A DNA stretch of 64,000 nucleotides from Massilia forsythiae (GTDB taxonomy: Bacteria > Pseudomonadota > Gammaproteobacteria > Burkholderiales > Burkholderiaceae_D): positions 1,674,001 to 1,738,000 of the forward strand of contig NZ_CP051685.1 of assembly GCF_012849555.1 (NCBI RefSeq). The letters are read 5' to 3'. Shown piece after piece: positions 54,825 through 63,774 of the stretch. The stretch's first letter is position 1. Each line of letters starts with the position of its first letter. Below the pieces are notes generated by a model. That model saw nothing but the letters and a program-made list of their open reading frames with translations, was not told the DNA's origin and did not search any database. The position numbers and the translations under genes were made by a program.

Positions 54825-55763
54825 GTGAGCATTATCGAAAAAGCGGCCAGCCGGATCGAGCGCAACGCCACCGCCCTGCCCAACAGCGACACTGCGCGTG
54901 CGCTCGCGGACGCCGACAACGTGCGCGCCATCCCTGCCCATCCCGAGGCATCCGTCAGCGCTGCCCCGGCAGCCGCGCACGCGGCGCCGGCCGCCCCGGC
55001 GGCCATCCATGCCGAACGCGCGCCGCAGAAATCCTCGACCCGGCGCATCGAACTGGACCTGGCGCGCATGCGCGACCAGGGTATGGTCACCGCCGCCGGC
55101 GGCCGCACCCGCCTGCTGGAAGACTTCCGCGTCATCAAGCGCCCGCTGCTGCAGCGCGCGTTCGTCAAGCGCGCCCCCGGCGACAAGCCGGCCAACCTGA
55201 TCATGGTCACCAGCTCGCTGCCGGGCGAAGGCAAGACCTACACGTCGATCAACCTGGCGATGAGCATCGCCATGGAACTGGACCACACCGTGCTGCTGGT
55301 CGACGCCGACGTCGCCCGCCCCTCGGTGCTGCGCACGCTCGGCCTGCCGCAGCAGCGCGGCCTGATGGACATGCTGGTGGACGACTCGGTCGACATGGCC
55401 GACGTCATGCTGCGTACCAACGTCGACACCCTGACCATCCTGCCGGCCGGCACCAGCACGCCGCACGCCACCGAATTCCTGGCCAGCTCCGCCATGACCA
55501 ACCTGGTCCACGAGATCGCCAACCGCTATTCGGACCGTATCGTGATCTTCGATTCGCCGCCGCTGCTGCTGACCAGCGAATCGCGCGTGCTGGCTTCGCA
55601 CATGGGCCAGATCGTGATGGTGGTCGAGGCGCAAACCACGACCCAGCATGCGGTCAAGGAAGCGCTGCAGCGCCTGGAAGGTTTCCCCAACGTGAATCTG
55701 ATCTATAACAAGACCAGGGAATTCCCGGGCATCGAAGAAACGTATGACTATCACTACGGCTAA
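54825..55763 (+). CDS. XrtA-system bacterial tyrosine kinase (EpsG/CpsD-like)
   Basis: 312 residues. Walker A SSLPGEGKTYTS near residue 130, Walker A' LLVDADVARPS near 160, then Walker B IVIFDSPPLLL. A Tyr pair at the end (YDYHYG) is the likely autophosphorylation site. A Pro/Ala-rich spacer lies at about 45-75. GTG 54825 has AAGGAG nine bases upstream. Its end overlaps the next gene by 20 bases. Confidence 0.9.
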   Translation: MSIIEKAASRIERNATALPNSDTARALADADNVRAIPAHPEASVSAAPAAAHAAPAAPAAIHAERAPQKSSTRRIELDLARMRDQGMVTAAGGRTRLLEDFRVIKRPLLQRAFVKRAPGDKPANLIMVTSSLPGEGKTYTSINLAMSIAMELDHTVLLVDADVARPSVLRTLGLPQQRGLMDMLVDDSVDMADVMLRTNVDTLTILPAGTSTPHATEFLASSAMTNLVHEIANRYSDRIVIFDSPPLLLTSESRVLASHMGQIVMVVEAQTTTQHAVKEALQRLEGFPNVNLIYNKTREFPGIEETYDYHYG

Positions 55764-57366
55764 GACGCCGGAGGCCGTACCCTCGCGCCGGCCGTTCCTG
55801 CGGCTGGCGCCGCTGGCCGTGGCCGCCATGCTGCTGTCGGCAGAGTGCCATGCGGACTGGAAGGTCACGCCCTCGATCGACCTGCGCGAAACCTATTCCG
55901 ACAACCTGGGCCTGCAGAACGACGACCTGGCCCACGGCGGCTTCGTCAGCGAAGCGGCGCCGCGCATCTCGGTGCTGGTCAACGGCCCGCGCCTGAAACT
56001 GACCGGCGAGGCACAGTGGCGCCAGTTCGCCTTCAGCGACAGCAACGACGGCAACGACGGCAACAACGGCAACGCCAACCTGCACAACAGCGAACGCCGC
56101 TACAACGTCGACGCGCAATCGGTGCTGGTCGACCAGCTGCTGTACCTGGACGGCAGCGCCAGCCGTTCGCGCCAGTCGGTGTCGGCCTTCGGCCAATTGA
56201 CCGACAACGGCTATTCGGCGGCCAACAACGCCGACATCAACATCTGGCGCATCAGCCCCTACCTGCGCCACCGCTTCGGTTCCAACGCGGTGGCGACGCT
56301 GCGCCTGACGCGCGACTCGGTGGACGGCAACGTCAACGGCTACGGCGACAGCAAGGCCACCACCAAGAGCGCCGACGTGGTCAGCGGCAGCGCCTTCACC
56401 ACGCTCGCCTGGAACGCCTCGTACGTACGCCAGGACCTGAGCATGACCCAGGACACCGGCGCCGGCGCGGTCGGCTCGATCGGCGACTCCTCGTACGAGA
56501 CCGCCACCCTGGGCGGACGCTGGAACATCATCCCGCGCTTCGGCCTGACCGCGACCGTCGGCTACGACGACTACGAATACCCGTCGCTCAACGAAAGCAC
56601 CAGCGGCAAGAGCTGGACCGGCGGCTTCGTCTGGACCCCGTCCGCGCGCACCAGCCTGCAGGCCTCGTTCGGCCGCCGCTACTTCGGCAAGACCGGTTCG
56701 CTGGCATTCAGCCACCGCATGCGGCGCAGCGTCTGGACCGCCGACTACACCGACGCGGTCACCACCACCCGCTCGCAATTCCTGTTGCCGGCCACGGTCA
56801 ACACCGCGGCCATGCTGGACAACCTGTTTTCCTCGAGCTACCCGGACCCGGTGCAGCGCCAGCAGGCGGTACAGGCCTACATCGCTTCCGCCGGCCTGCC
56901 GGCCAGCCTGGCCAACAGCATCAACTACCTGACCAACCGCTACATCCGTGTAAAGCGCCTGCAGGGCGCGGTCGCGTTCCGCGGCGCCCACAGCGACCTG
57001 GTGCTGACCGTGTTTCGCGACGAGCGCACCGCGCTGTCGCTGCAGGAAAGCGACAGCCCGCTGACCGGCAACCAGCTGTCCTCGCTGAACGACAACACGC
57101 GCCAGCGCGGCGCCACCGCCAACTTCGCCTACCGCCTGTCGTCGCGCACCCAGGCCAGCGCCAACCTGTCCGCGATCAACGTGGAATCGCTGACCACCGG
57201 CCTGACCAGCAACAACCGCGAGGCGCGCCTGAGCCTGACGCGCCGCTTCGACGCCCACACGCGCGGCAGCATCGACCTGCGCCGCAGCACCGGGCGCCAG
57301 GACCTGATCAACAACGACAGCTACCACGAGAACGCGATCATCGCGACGCTGTCCTTCGTGTATTGA
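55744..57366 (+). CDS. XrtA-system outer-membrane beta-barrel protein
   Basis: 540 residues. Signal peptide (LAPLAVAAMLLSAECHADW) is followed by a long series of alternating amphipathic beta strands typical of a barrel, and it ends with aromatic residues LSFVY. It matches the TIGR03016-type family of XrtA loci, whose exact role in EPS secretion is unknown. The start overlaps the kinase gene by 20 bases. Repeated polar Asn-Gly-Asp stretches near residues 100-115 form a loop. Confidence 0.85.
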   Translation: MTITTAKTPEAVPSRRPFLRLAPLAVAAMLLSAECHADWKVTPSIDLRETYSDNLGLQNDDLAHGGFVSEAAPRISVLVNGPRLKLTGEAQWRQFAFSDSNDGNDGNNGNANLHNSERRYNVDAQSVLVDQLLYLDGSASRSRQSVSAFGQLTDNGYSAANNADINIWRISPYLRHRFGSNAVATLRLTRDSVDGNVNGYGDSKATTKSADVVSGSAFTTLAWNASYVRQDLSMTQDTGAGAVGSIGDSSYETATLGGRWNIIPRFGLTATVGYDDYEYPSLNESTSGKSWTGGFVWTPSARTSLQASFGRRYFGKTGSLAFSHRMRRSVWTADYTDAVTTTRSQFLLPATVNTAAMLDNLFSSSYPDPVQRQQAVQAYIASAGLPASLANSINYLTNRYIRVKRLQGAVAFRGAHSDLVLTVFRDERTALSLQESDSPLTGNQLSSLNDNTRQRGATANFAYRLSSRTQASANLSAINVESLTTGLTSNNREARLSLTRRFDAHTRGSIDLRRSTGRQDLINNDSYHENAIIATLSFVY

Positions 57367-57380
57367 GCGGAGCCATTCAG

Positions 57381-58454
57381 ATGTACGAGACCTATTACGG
57401 ATTGTCCGCCAAGCCGTTCCAGCTGCGCCCGGACCCGCACTTCTTCTTCGGCAGCAAGGGCCACAAGCGCGCCATGGCCTACCTCGAATACGGCCTGTCG
57501 CAAGGCGAGGGCTTCATCGTCATCACCGGCGACGTCGGCGCCGGCAAGACCACGCTGGTGCGCAACTTGTTCAACAAGCTGCCGTCCGACCAGATCGTCG
57601 CCGCCCACATCGTCAACACCCACCTGGATCCGGACGACACGCTGCGCATGGTGGTGTCGGCCTTCGGCCTGCCGTACGGAGGCGCCAGCAAGACCGACCT
57701 GCTGACGCGCCTGGAGCGCTTCCTGTGCGACGTCGACCTGCAGGGCAAGCGCGCCCTGCTGGTCATCGACGAGGCGCAGAACCTGTCGGCGCGCACCGTG
57801 GAAGAATTGCGCATGCTGTCCAACTTCCAGACCGACGACAAATCGCTGCTGCAGACCTTCCTGCTCGGCCAGCCGGAATTCCGCGCCACCCTGCACAGCC
57901 CCGGCATGCAGCAGCTGCGCCAGCGCGTGATCGCCAGCTACCACCTGGGCCCGATGGATGCGCAGGAAACCCGCGCCTACATCGAGCACCGCCTGGCAAC
58001 GGTCGGCTGGCAGGGCGACCCGGCCTTCGACGACGGCGCCCATGCCGCCATCTACGCCTACAGCGGCGGCATCCCGCGCAAGGTCAACACGCTGATGGAC
58101 CGCGTGCTGCTGATGGGTTACCTGGAAGAGCTGCATGCGCTCGGCGAGCAGGACATCAACACCGTCATCCACGACATCAACGACGAATACACGCTGCCGG
58201 AAGGCGGCGTCCAGCCCGGCGCGCCGGCACTGGACACGCAGCCGGCGGTGCCGGGCCTGGAAGGCGAACTGCGCACCGGCGGCATGCGCACCATCGACCA
58301 GCGCACCGGAGACCGGCGCGCCAGCAGCGTCGAAATGCTCGACGAGCGTATGATGCGCCTGGAAAAATCGATCGTCTCCGTGCTGTCGATCCTCAAGAAG
58401 ATCGTCGCCACGCCGCAGGGCGCAGCGACCCATCCCGTGGACAACCAAGAATGA
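57381..58454 (+). CDS. XrtA-system ExeA-like ATPase
   Basis: 357 residues of the ExeA/TIGR03015 ATPase family. N-terminal MYETYYGLSAKPFQLRPDP, Walker A GDVGAGKTTLV near residue 51, Walker B LLVIDEAQNLS near 130 and a sensor/arginine region SGGIPRKVNTLMDRVLL near 230. The last 70 residues are a low-complexity tail ending in a short coiled coil (MLDERMMRLEKSIVSVLSIL). It may energise pore assembly in EPS secretion. The next gene starts in its stop codon (ATGA). Confidence 0.88.
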   Translation: MYETYYGLSAKPFQLRPDPHFFFGSKGHKRAMAYLEYGLSQGEGFIVITGDVGAGKTTLVRNLFNKLPSDQIVAAHIVNTHLDPDDTLRMVVSAFGLPYGGASKTDLLTRLERFLCDVDLQGKRALLVIDEAQNLSARTVEELRMLSNFQTDDKSLLQTFLLGQPEFRATLHSPGMQQLRQRVIASYHLGPMDAQETRAYIEHRLATVGWQGDPAFDDGAHAAIYAYSGGIPRKVNTLMDRVLLMGYLEELHALGEQDINTVIHDINDEYTLPEGGVQPGAPALDTQPAVPGLEGELRTGGMRTIDQRTGDRRASSVEMLDERMMRLEKSIVSVLSILKKIVATPQGAATHPVDNQE

Positions 58455-59332
58455 ACATGTACGAACTCGCCCCGCGGCCGGCGCCGGCCCCGGGACAACG
58501 CATCGCCAACGCGATGACCTGCGACGTCGAGGACTACTTCCAGGTCTCGGCCTTCGCGCCCTACATCGACCGCGCCAGCTGGCCGACGCGCGAATGCCGC
58601 GTCGAAGCCAACATGGACCGCATCCTGGCGCTGTTCGAGCGCCACGGCGTGCGCGCGACCTTCTTCACCCTGGGCTGGATCGCCGAGCGCTACCCGAACG
58701 TGGTGAAACGCATCGTCGCCGGCGGCCACGAACTGGCCAGCCACGGCTACGGCCACCTGCGCGCCTCGGACCAGAGCCGCGCCGAATTCGCCAACGACGT
58801 GCGTTCCTCGAAAGCGCTGCTGGAAGACATCGGCGGCCAGGCCGTGCTGGGCTACCGGGCGCCGAGCTTTTCGATCGGCCGCGACAACCTGTGGGCGCTG
58901 GACGTGCTGCTGGAAGCCGGCTACCGCTACAGCTCCAGCATCTACCCGGTGGCGCACGACCACTACGGCATGCCGGAAGCGCCGCGCTTCGCCTTTTATC
59001 CGAACGGCACCGACGGCTTGCTCGAAGTGCCGATCACCACGGTGCACATGATGGGCCGTAACCTGCCGGCCGGCGGCGGCGGCTATTTCCGCCTGCTGCC
59101 GTACGCGCTGTCGCGCTGGATGATGGCCAAGGTGAATAAGGACGACTGCCAGCCGGCGCTGTTCTACTTCCCCCCCTGGGAAATCGACCCGGACCAGCCG
59201 CGTCCCGAAGGCGTGGGCGCCAAGTCGCGCTTCCGCCACTACGTCAACATCGACCGCATGGAAGGTCGCATCGAAGCCCTGGCGCGCGATTTCGCGTGGG
59301 ACCGCATGGACCGCATCTTCCTGAACAAGTAA
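58451..59332 (+). CDS. XrtA-system polysaccharide deacetylase
   Basis: 293 residues of the NodB deacetylase family. Conserved motifs: TCDVEDYFQVS (metal/catalytic Asp), FTLGWIAERYP, then ELASHGYGHLRAS (His-x-x-x-His of motif 2) and RAPSFSI. It should remove acetyl groups from the exopolysaccharide or a precursor. No signal peptide, so it may act in the cytoplasm. The start ATG overlaps the upstream stop by four bases. Confidence 0.9.
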   Translation: MNMYELAPRPAPAPGQRIANAMTCDVEDYFQVSAFAPYIDRASWPTRECRVEANMDRILALFERHGVRATFFTLGWIAERYPNVVKRIVAGGHELASHGYGHLRASDQSRAEFANDVRSSKALLEDIGGQAVLGYRAPSFSIGRDNLWALDVLLEAGYRYSSSIYPVAHDHYGMPEAPRFAFYPNGTDGLLEVPITTVHMMGRNLPAGGGGYFRLLPYALSRWMMAKVNKDDCQPALFYFPPWEIDPDQPRPEGVGAKSRFRHYVNIDRMEGRIEALARDFAWDRMDRIFLNK

Positions 59333-59338
59333 CCAAGC

Positions 59339-60724
59339 ATGAATTCGATCATCGAAGCGGCGCAAGCCAGGCGCGCCGGCGCCGACAAGACGGCCGGTGC
59401 GCCGGTGGACGGCGCGCCCGTCGCCGTACCCGCCAACGCACCGGCACCAGCCGGAACGGCGCCTGCCGTCCTCGACGCGGCGCCAGCCGGCGCCGACGCG
59501 GTACATGCCGACATCGTCGACGCAGTGCCGGTCGCCGCCGCAGTCGTAGCAGCGCCGGTGCAAGCCGCCGCAGCGCCGGTCGAGGCCGTGGCAACGCCTG
59601 TCGAAGCCGTGGCCACGCCGGCCGCACAGCCGGCCGCGCCGGCCGCAGCCGCTCCTGCTCCTACGGCGCCCGCGCGCGCCGCCGGTCCTTTGACCCTGCA
59701 CCTGCTGCAGCCGCAGGACTACGCGCGCTGGGACGCCTTCGTGCGCGCCCTGCCCGAGGCCACCTTCTTCCACCTGTCCGGCTGGCAGCCGGTGATCGAG
59801 CGCTCGTTCGGCATCAAGACCTGGTTTTATTATGTCGAGCAGGACGGGCAAATCCAGGGCGTGCTGCCGCTGGCCCAAGTGAAAAGCCGGCTGTTCGGCC
59901 ACTCGCTGGGCGCGATGCCGTTCTGCGTGTACGGCGGCCCGGCCGCGACCAGCCCGGCCGCGCAGGCGCTGCTGGACGAAGCGGCCGATAAACTGGCGCG
60001 CGAACTCGGCGCCGGCCACCTCGAATACCGCGGCATGCAGCGCGCACACCCGGACGACGCCAGCTGGCACACCAAGGAACTGTACGTCACCTTCCGCAAG
60101 GAGATCTCCGGCGACGACGAAATCAACCTGAACGCGATCCCGCGCAAGCAGCGCGCGATGGTCCGCAAGGGCATCAAGCTCGGCCTGCGCGGCGAGGTGG
60201 ACGACAACGTCGACCGCATGTTCGAGGCCTATGCCAACAGCGTGCACCGTTTGGGCACCCCGGTATTCCCGAAAAAGTATTTCGCCCTGCTGCAGCAGAC
60301 CTTCGGCGACGAATGCGAGGTGCGCACCATCGTTACCGAGGACGGCAAGCTGGTGGCGGCGGTGCTGTCGTTCTACTGGCGCGACGAGGTGGTGCCCTAT
60401 TACGGCGGCGGCATGGACCTGGCGCGCAGCGTGGCCGGCAACGACTTCATGTACTGGAACCTGATGCAGGCCGCCGCGGCGCGCGGCTGCCGCCTGTTCG
60501 ACTTCGGCCGCAGCAAGCTGGGCACCGGCGCCTACGACTTCAAGAAGAACTGGGGTTTCACCGCCCAGCACCTGCCCTACGAATACAAGCTGTACGCGGC
60601 CGACAGCCTGCCGGACAACAATCCGCTGAACCCGAAGTACCAGCTGTTCATCAAGATGTGGAAGAAGCTGCCGCTGCCGCTGGCGAACTTCATGGGACCG
60701 TACATCGTGCGCAACCTGGGCTGA
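59339..60724 (+). CDS. XrtA-system FemAB-like acyltransferase
   Basis: 461 residues. The first 115 are a low-complexity Ala/Pro/Val-rich region (VEAVATPVEAVATP repeats), then a FemAB/GNAT-like fold: LPEATFFHLSGWQPVIERSF, RMFEAYANSVHRLGTP and LFDFGRSKLGTGAYDFKK. FemAB proteins join amino acids in peptidoglycan bridges; in XrtA loci the acceptor is unknown and may be the polysaccharide or the exosortase substrate. The N-terminal low-complexity part is longer than I would expect for the family. Confidence 0.85.
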   Translation: MNSIIEAAQARRAGADKTAGAPVDGAPVAVPANAPAPAGTAPAVLDAAPAGADAVHADIVDAVPVAAAVVAAPVQAAAAPVEAVATPVEAVATPAAQPAAPAAAAPAPTAPARAAGPLTLHLLQPQDYARWDAFVRALPEATFFHLSGWQPVIERSFGIKTWFYYVEQDGQIQGVLPLAQVKSRLFGHSLGAMPFCVYGGPAATSPAAQALLDEAADKLARELGAGHLEYRGMQRAHPDDASWHTKELYVTFRKEISGDDEINLNAIPRKQRAMVRKGIKLGLRGEVDDNVDRMFEAYANSVHRLGTPVFPKKYFALLQQTFGDECEVRTIVTEDGKLVAAVLSFYWRDEVVPYYGGGMDLARSVAGNDFMYWNLMQAAAARGCRLFDFGRSKLGTGAYDFKKNWGFTAQHLPYEYKLYAADSLPDNNPLNPKYQLFIKMWKKLPLPLANFMGPYIVRNLG

Positions 60725-60740
60725 TGGCGGGGACCACATC

Positions 60741-61946
60741 GTGCAAGACTTGCTGCTGCTGATCCACCGTATCCCGTACCCGCCCAACAAGGGCGACAAG
60801 ATCCGCTCGTACCACCTGCTGAAGCACCTGGCGCGCCACTACCGGGTGCACCTGGCGACCTTCGTCGACGATGCGGACGACTGGCAGTACGTGCCGCATG
60901 TCGAGGCGCTGTGCGCCAGCAGCCACTTCGCCGCCATGCAACCCCTGGTGGCGCGCGTAAAAAGCCTGACGGCGCTGCTGAAGAACGGCTCGCTGTCGCT
61001 GGCATACTATCGCGACGCCGGCCTGGCACGCTGGGTGCAGGACACCGTGGCCGCCAACAGGATCGAGCGCGTGCTGGTGTTTTCCTCGGCGATGGCGCAG
61101 TACGCCGACCCGTACCGCGGCGCCCGCCGCGTGGTCGATTTCGTCGACGTCGATTCCGACAAGTGGCGCCAGTACGCCGACAAGAAATCCTTTCCGATGA
61201 GCTGGCTGTACCGGTACGAGGCCGATCGGTTGCTGCGCTACGAGCGGCAGGTGGCGCGCGACTACGACGCTTCGCTGTTCGTGTCGGCCCCGGAAGCGCA
61301 GCTGTTCCGCAGCCTGGCGCCGGAAAGCAGCGCCAAGATCGGCCATTTCAGCAACGGCGTCGACACCGATTACTTTTCGCCGCACGAGGCGCACGCGAAT
61401 CCGTTCGGCGCCGGGGAGCGTGCGCTGGTGTTCACCGGCGCCATGGATTACTGGCCCAACGTCGACGCGGTGCAGTGGTTCGCCGGCGCGGTGTTCCCGG
61501 CGCTGCGCCAACGCTTCACGGACCTGCGCTTCTACATCGTCGGCTCACGCCCTTCGCCTGCGGTGCAGGCGCTGGCCCAGCAGCCCGGCGTGGTGGTGAC
61601 CGGCACCGTGCCCGACGTGCGTCCCTATATCGCGCATGCCGCGGTGGCGGTGGCGCCGCTGCGCATCGCGCGCGGCATCCAGAACAAGGTATTGGAAGCG
61701 ATGGCGATGGCGACCCCGGTGGTGGTCACGCCGCAGGCGCTGGAAGGCATCGACGCGGTGCCGGACAGCGAACTGGTGCTGGCGGCCGATGACGCCGCGG
61801 CTTTCGCCGACGCGGTCGCCGCGCTGCTGGACGGGCACGCCGACGCCGCCGCCGCCATCGGCCGCGCGGCGCGCGCCAAGGTGCAAAGCCGCTACAGCTG
61901 GTCGAGCAACCTGGCTTGCATTGGAGAGAACCTGGAATGTTCCTGA
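60741..61946 (+). CDS. XrtA-system glycosyltransferase (GT4-like, TIGR03087 type)
   Basis: 401 residues of the GT-B fold. N-terminal HRIPYPPNKGDKIRSYHLL (UDP-sugar/acceptor domain) and a C-terminal donor domain with GAGERALVFTGAMDYWPN and the family motif RIARGIQNKVLEAMAM, with the conserved Glu. The start GTG 60741 has GGGGA eight bases upstream. The last ten bases overlap the exosortase gene. It adds a sugar to the growing exopolysaccharide. Confidence 0.88.
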   Translation: MQDLLLLIHRIPYPPNKGDKIRSYHLLKHLARHYRVHLATFVDDADDWQYVPHVEALCASSHFAAMQPLVARVKSLTALLKNGSLSLAYYRDAGLARWVQDTVAANRIERVLVFSSAMAQYADPYRGARRVVDFVDVDSDKWRQYADKKSFPMSWLYRYEADRLLRYERQVARDYDASLFVSAPEAQLFRSLAPESSAKIGHFSNGVDTDYFSPHEAHANPFGAGERALVFTGAMDYWPNVDAVQWFAGAVFPALRQRFTDLRFYIVGSRPSPAVQALAQQPGVVVTGTVPDVRPYIAHAAVAVAPLRIARGIQNKVLEAMAMATPVVVTPQALEGIDAVPDSELVLAADDAAAFADAVAALLDGHADAAAAIGRAARAKVQSRYSWSSNLACIGENLECS

Positions 61947-63541
61947 AACCGCCTCCCGGCGTGGACGGCCCGGACGCCGTCGTGCCCGATGTCGCGCTGT
62001 CGCGCGGCGCCATCGCCCTGATGGCGCTGGCGCTGCTGGCGCCGTTCGTCCTGTACTTCGGCACGATGGATTCGATCGTCGCGATCTGGAACCGTTCCGA
62101 GACCTTCGCCCACGGCTACGTGATCCTGCCGATCAGCCTGTGGCTGATCTGGCGCGAGCGCACGCGCTTCAACCTGCATCCGGCCACGCCGTACGCGCCG
62201 GCGCTGGCGCTGCTGGCGCTGCTGGGCGCCGGCTGGCTGGCAGCCCAGCTGGGCGAGGTGCAGGTGGTGTCGCAGTATGCCTTCGTGGCGATGCTGCCGG
62301 CGATCGCCCTGGCCCTGTTCGGCCCGCGCCTGGCCGGTTCGCTCACCTTCCCGCTGCTGTTCGTGCTGTTCGCGGTGCCCTTCGGCGAAGTGTTCGTGGC
62401 GCCGCTGATCCAGTTCACCGCCGATTTCACGGTGTGGGCGGTGCGCGCCACCGGCATCCCGGTGCTGCGCAGCGGCACCCGCTTCGAACTGCCGACCGGT
62501 AACTGGTCGGTGGTGGAAGCCTGCAGCGGCGTGCGCTACCTGATTTCCTCGGTCACGCTGGGCTGCCTGTACGCCTACCTGACCTACCGCTCGAACCTGC
62601 GACGCCTGCTGTTCGTCGCCCTGGCGGTGATCGTGCCGATCATCGCCAACGGCTTGCGCGCCTACATGATCGTGATGATCGGCCACCTGTCCGGCATGGA
62701 GCTGGCCACCGGCGTCGACCACCTGATCTACGGCTGGCTGTTCTTCGGCCTGGTGATGTTCCTGATGTTCTGGGTCGGCAGCTACTGGCGCGAAGACAGC
62801 GCGGCGCCGGCCGCGGTGCCGGCTGCCGCGGGTACCGCCGGTGCTGCAGGTGCCGCCAGCACGGTGCCGATGCTGCACGCGCGCCGCTTCGCGCCGATGA
62901 CGGCGGCCGTGCTGGCAGTGGCCGCACTGTGGCCGGCCGCGGCGCTGCTGGGCGAGCGCGCCAACCACAACCCGGCGCCGGTTCGCCTGGACGAAGTCGC
63001 GGTCGGCTGGCCGCAAGTTGCGCCCTTCGCCGACTGGAAGCCGGCCTACCTGACGCCGGATGCGCGTTTCGAACGCGTCTATCAGGACAGCGCCGCGCCC
63101 GCCGTGCCGGTGGCGCTGGACCTGCTGTACTACCGCAACCAGCACCGCGACAAATCGCTGATCAGCTCGGGCAACCGCCTGGCCGGCTACCAGGATGCAT
63201 GGCATGAGACGTTCGCCGGCGCGCGCACCGAAACCTTCCTCGACCGTCCGCTGGCGCTGCGCGAGTCGCTGCTGCGCGGTCCGCGCGGCACGCTGCTGGT
63301 ATGGTCCTTCAAGTGGGTCGGCGGCCATTACACCGACAGCGACATGAAGGGCAAGCTGTGGCAGGCCGGCGCCAAGGCCCTGCTGCGCGGTGACGACGGC
63401 GCCGCCGTGCTGCTGTCGGCGCCGTACGACGACGCGCCGGAAGCGGCGCGCGCCGCCCTGCGCCGCTTCCTGGCGCAGCAGGGTGCGGCGCTGGACGCGG
63501 CGCTGCAACGGGCGCACGCCGCGCCGGCGGCAGCGCACTGA
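61937..63541 (+). CDS. xrtA: Exosortase A fused to an EpsI-like domain (XrtA)
   Basis: 534 residues. N-terminal half: about eight membrane helices with the exosortase active site (Cys in VVEACSGVRYL near residue 195, Arg in ANGLRAYM near 238, His in GVDHLIYGW near 260). The C-terminal half is an EpsI/DUF3485-type domain (from about 320; DLLYYRNQHRDKS, LLVWSFKWVGG) that some systems encode separately. It cuts PEP-CTERM sorting signals and passes proteins to the cell surface. The Pro-Ala linker PAAAGTAGAAGA lies between. Start ATG 61937 overlaps the glycosyltransferase end by ten bases. Confidence 0.93.
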   Translation: MFLKPPPGVDGPDAVVPDVALSRGAIALMALALLAPFVLYFGTMDSIVAIWNRSETFAHGYVILPISLWLIWRERTRFNLHPATPYAPALALLALLGAGWLAAQLGEVQVVSQYAFVAMLPAIALALFGPRLAGSLTFPLLFVLFAVPFGEVFVAPLIQFTADFTVWAVRATGIPVLRSGTRFELPTGNWSVVEACSGVRYLISSVTLGCLYAYLTYRSNLRRLLFVALAVIVPIIANGLRAYMIVMIGHLSGMELATGVDHLIYGWLFFGLVMFLMFWVGSYWREDSAAPAAVPAAAGTAGAAGAASTVPMLHARRFAPMTAAVLAVAALWPAAALLGERANHNPAPVRLDEVAVGWPQVAPFADWKPAYLTPDARFERVYQDSAAPAVPVALDLLYYRNQHRDKSLISSGNRLAGYQDAWHETFAGARTETFLDRPLALRESLLRGPRGTLLVWSFKWVGGHYTDSDMKGKLWQAGAKALLRGDDGAAVLLSAPYDDAPEAARAALRRFLAQQGAALDAALQRAHAAPAAAH

Positions 63542-63774
63542 GCGCAGCCAGCTGCGCCCGCGGCGCGCGGCGCCTTCCGGCGTCCGCGCGCGCATCGTCC
63601 CCCAGCCCTCCCGTGCATCCGCCCGGCTACCCCGGCAGGGCGATGGCGGGTGCCGTTTGTGGCGCAGCAGTCCCAGAAATTTTATTTTTTTAGAGTAATA
63701 TCTACCTTTACATCAGACTCGCGGCCACACGACCGGCCGGCACGCGAGCAGTCACCCCACGCGGAGCAATCCCC

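Noticed and set aside
56044..56090. Short GGCAACGACGGCAAC-type repeats as possible CRISPR or VNTR
   Set aside because: They encode an Asn-Gly-Asp loop within the barrel protein; three to four imperfect units without spacers.
58118..60799. 893-codon open frame on the minus strand opposite the EPS genes
   Set aside because: It runs antisense to three well supported genes (ATPase end, deacetylase, FemAB-like); its translation is Arg/His/Gln-rich low complexity, as expected of the shadow frame of high-G+C genes.
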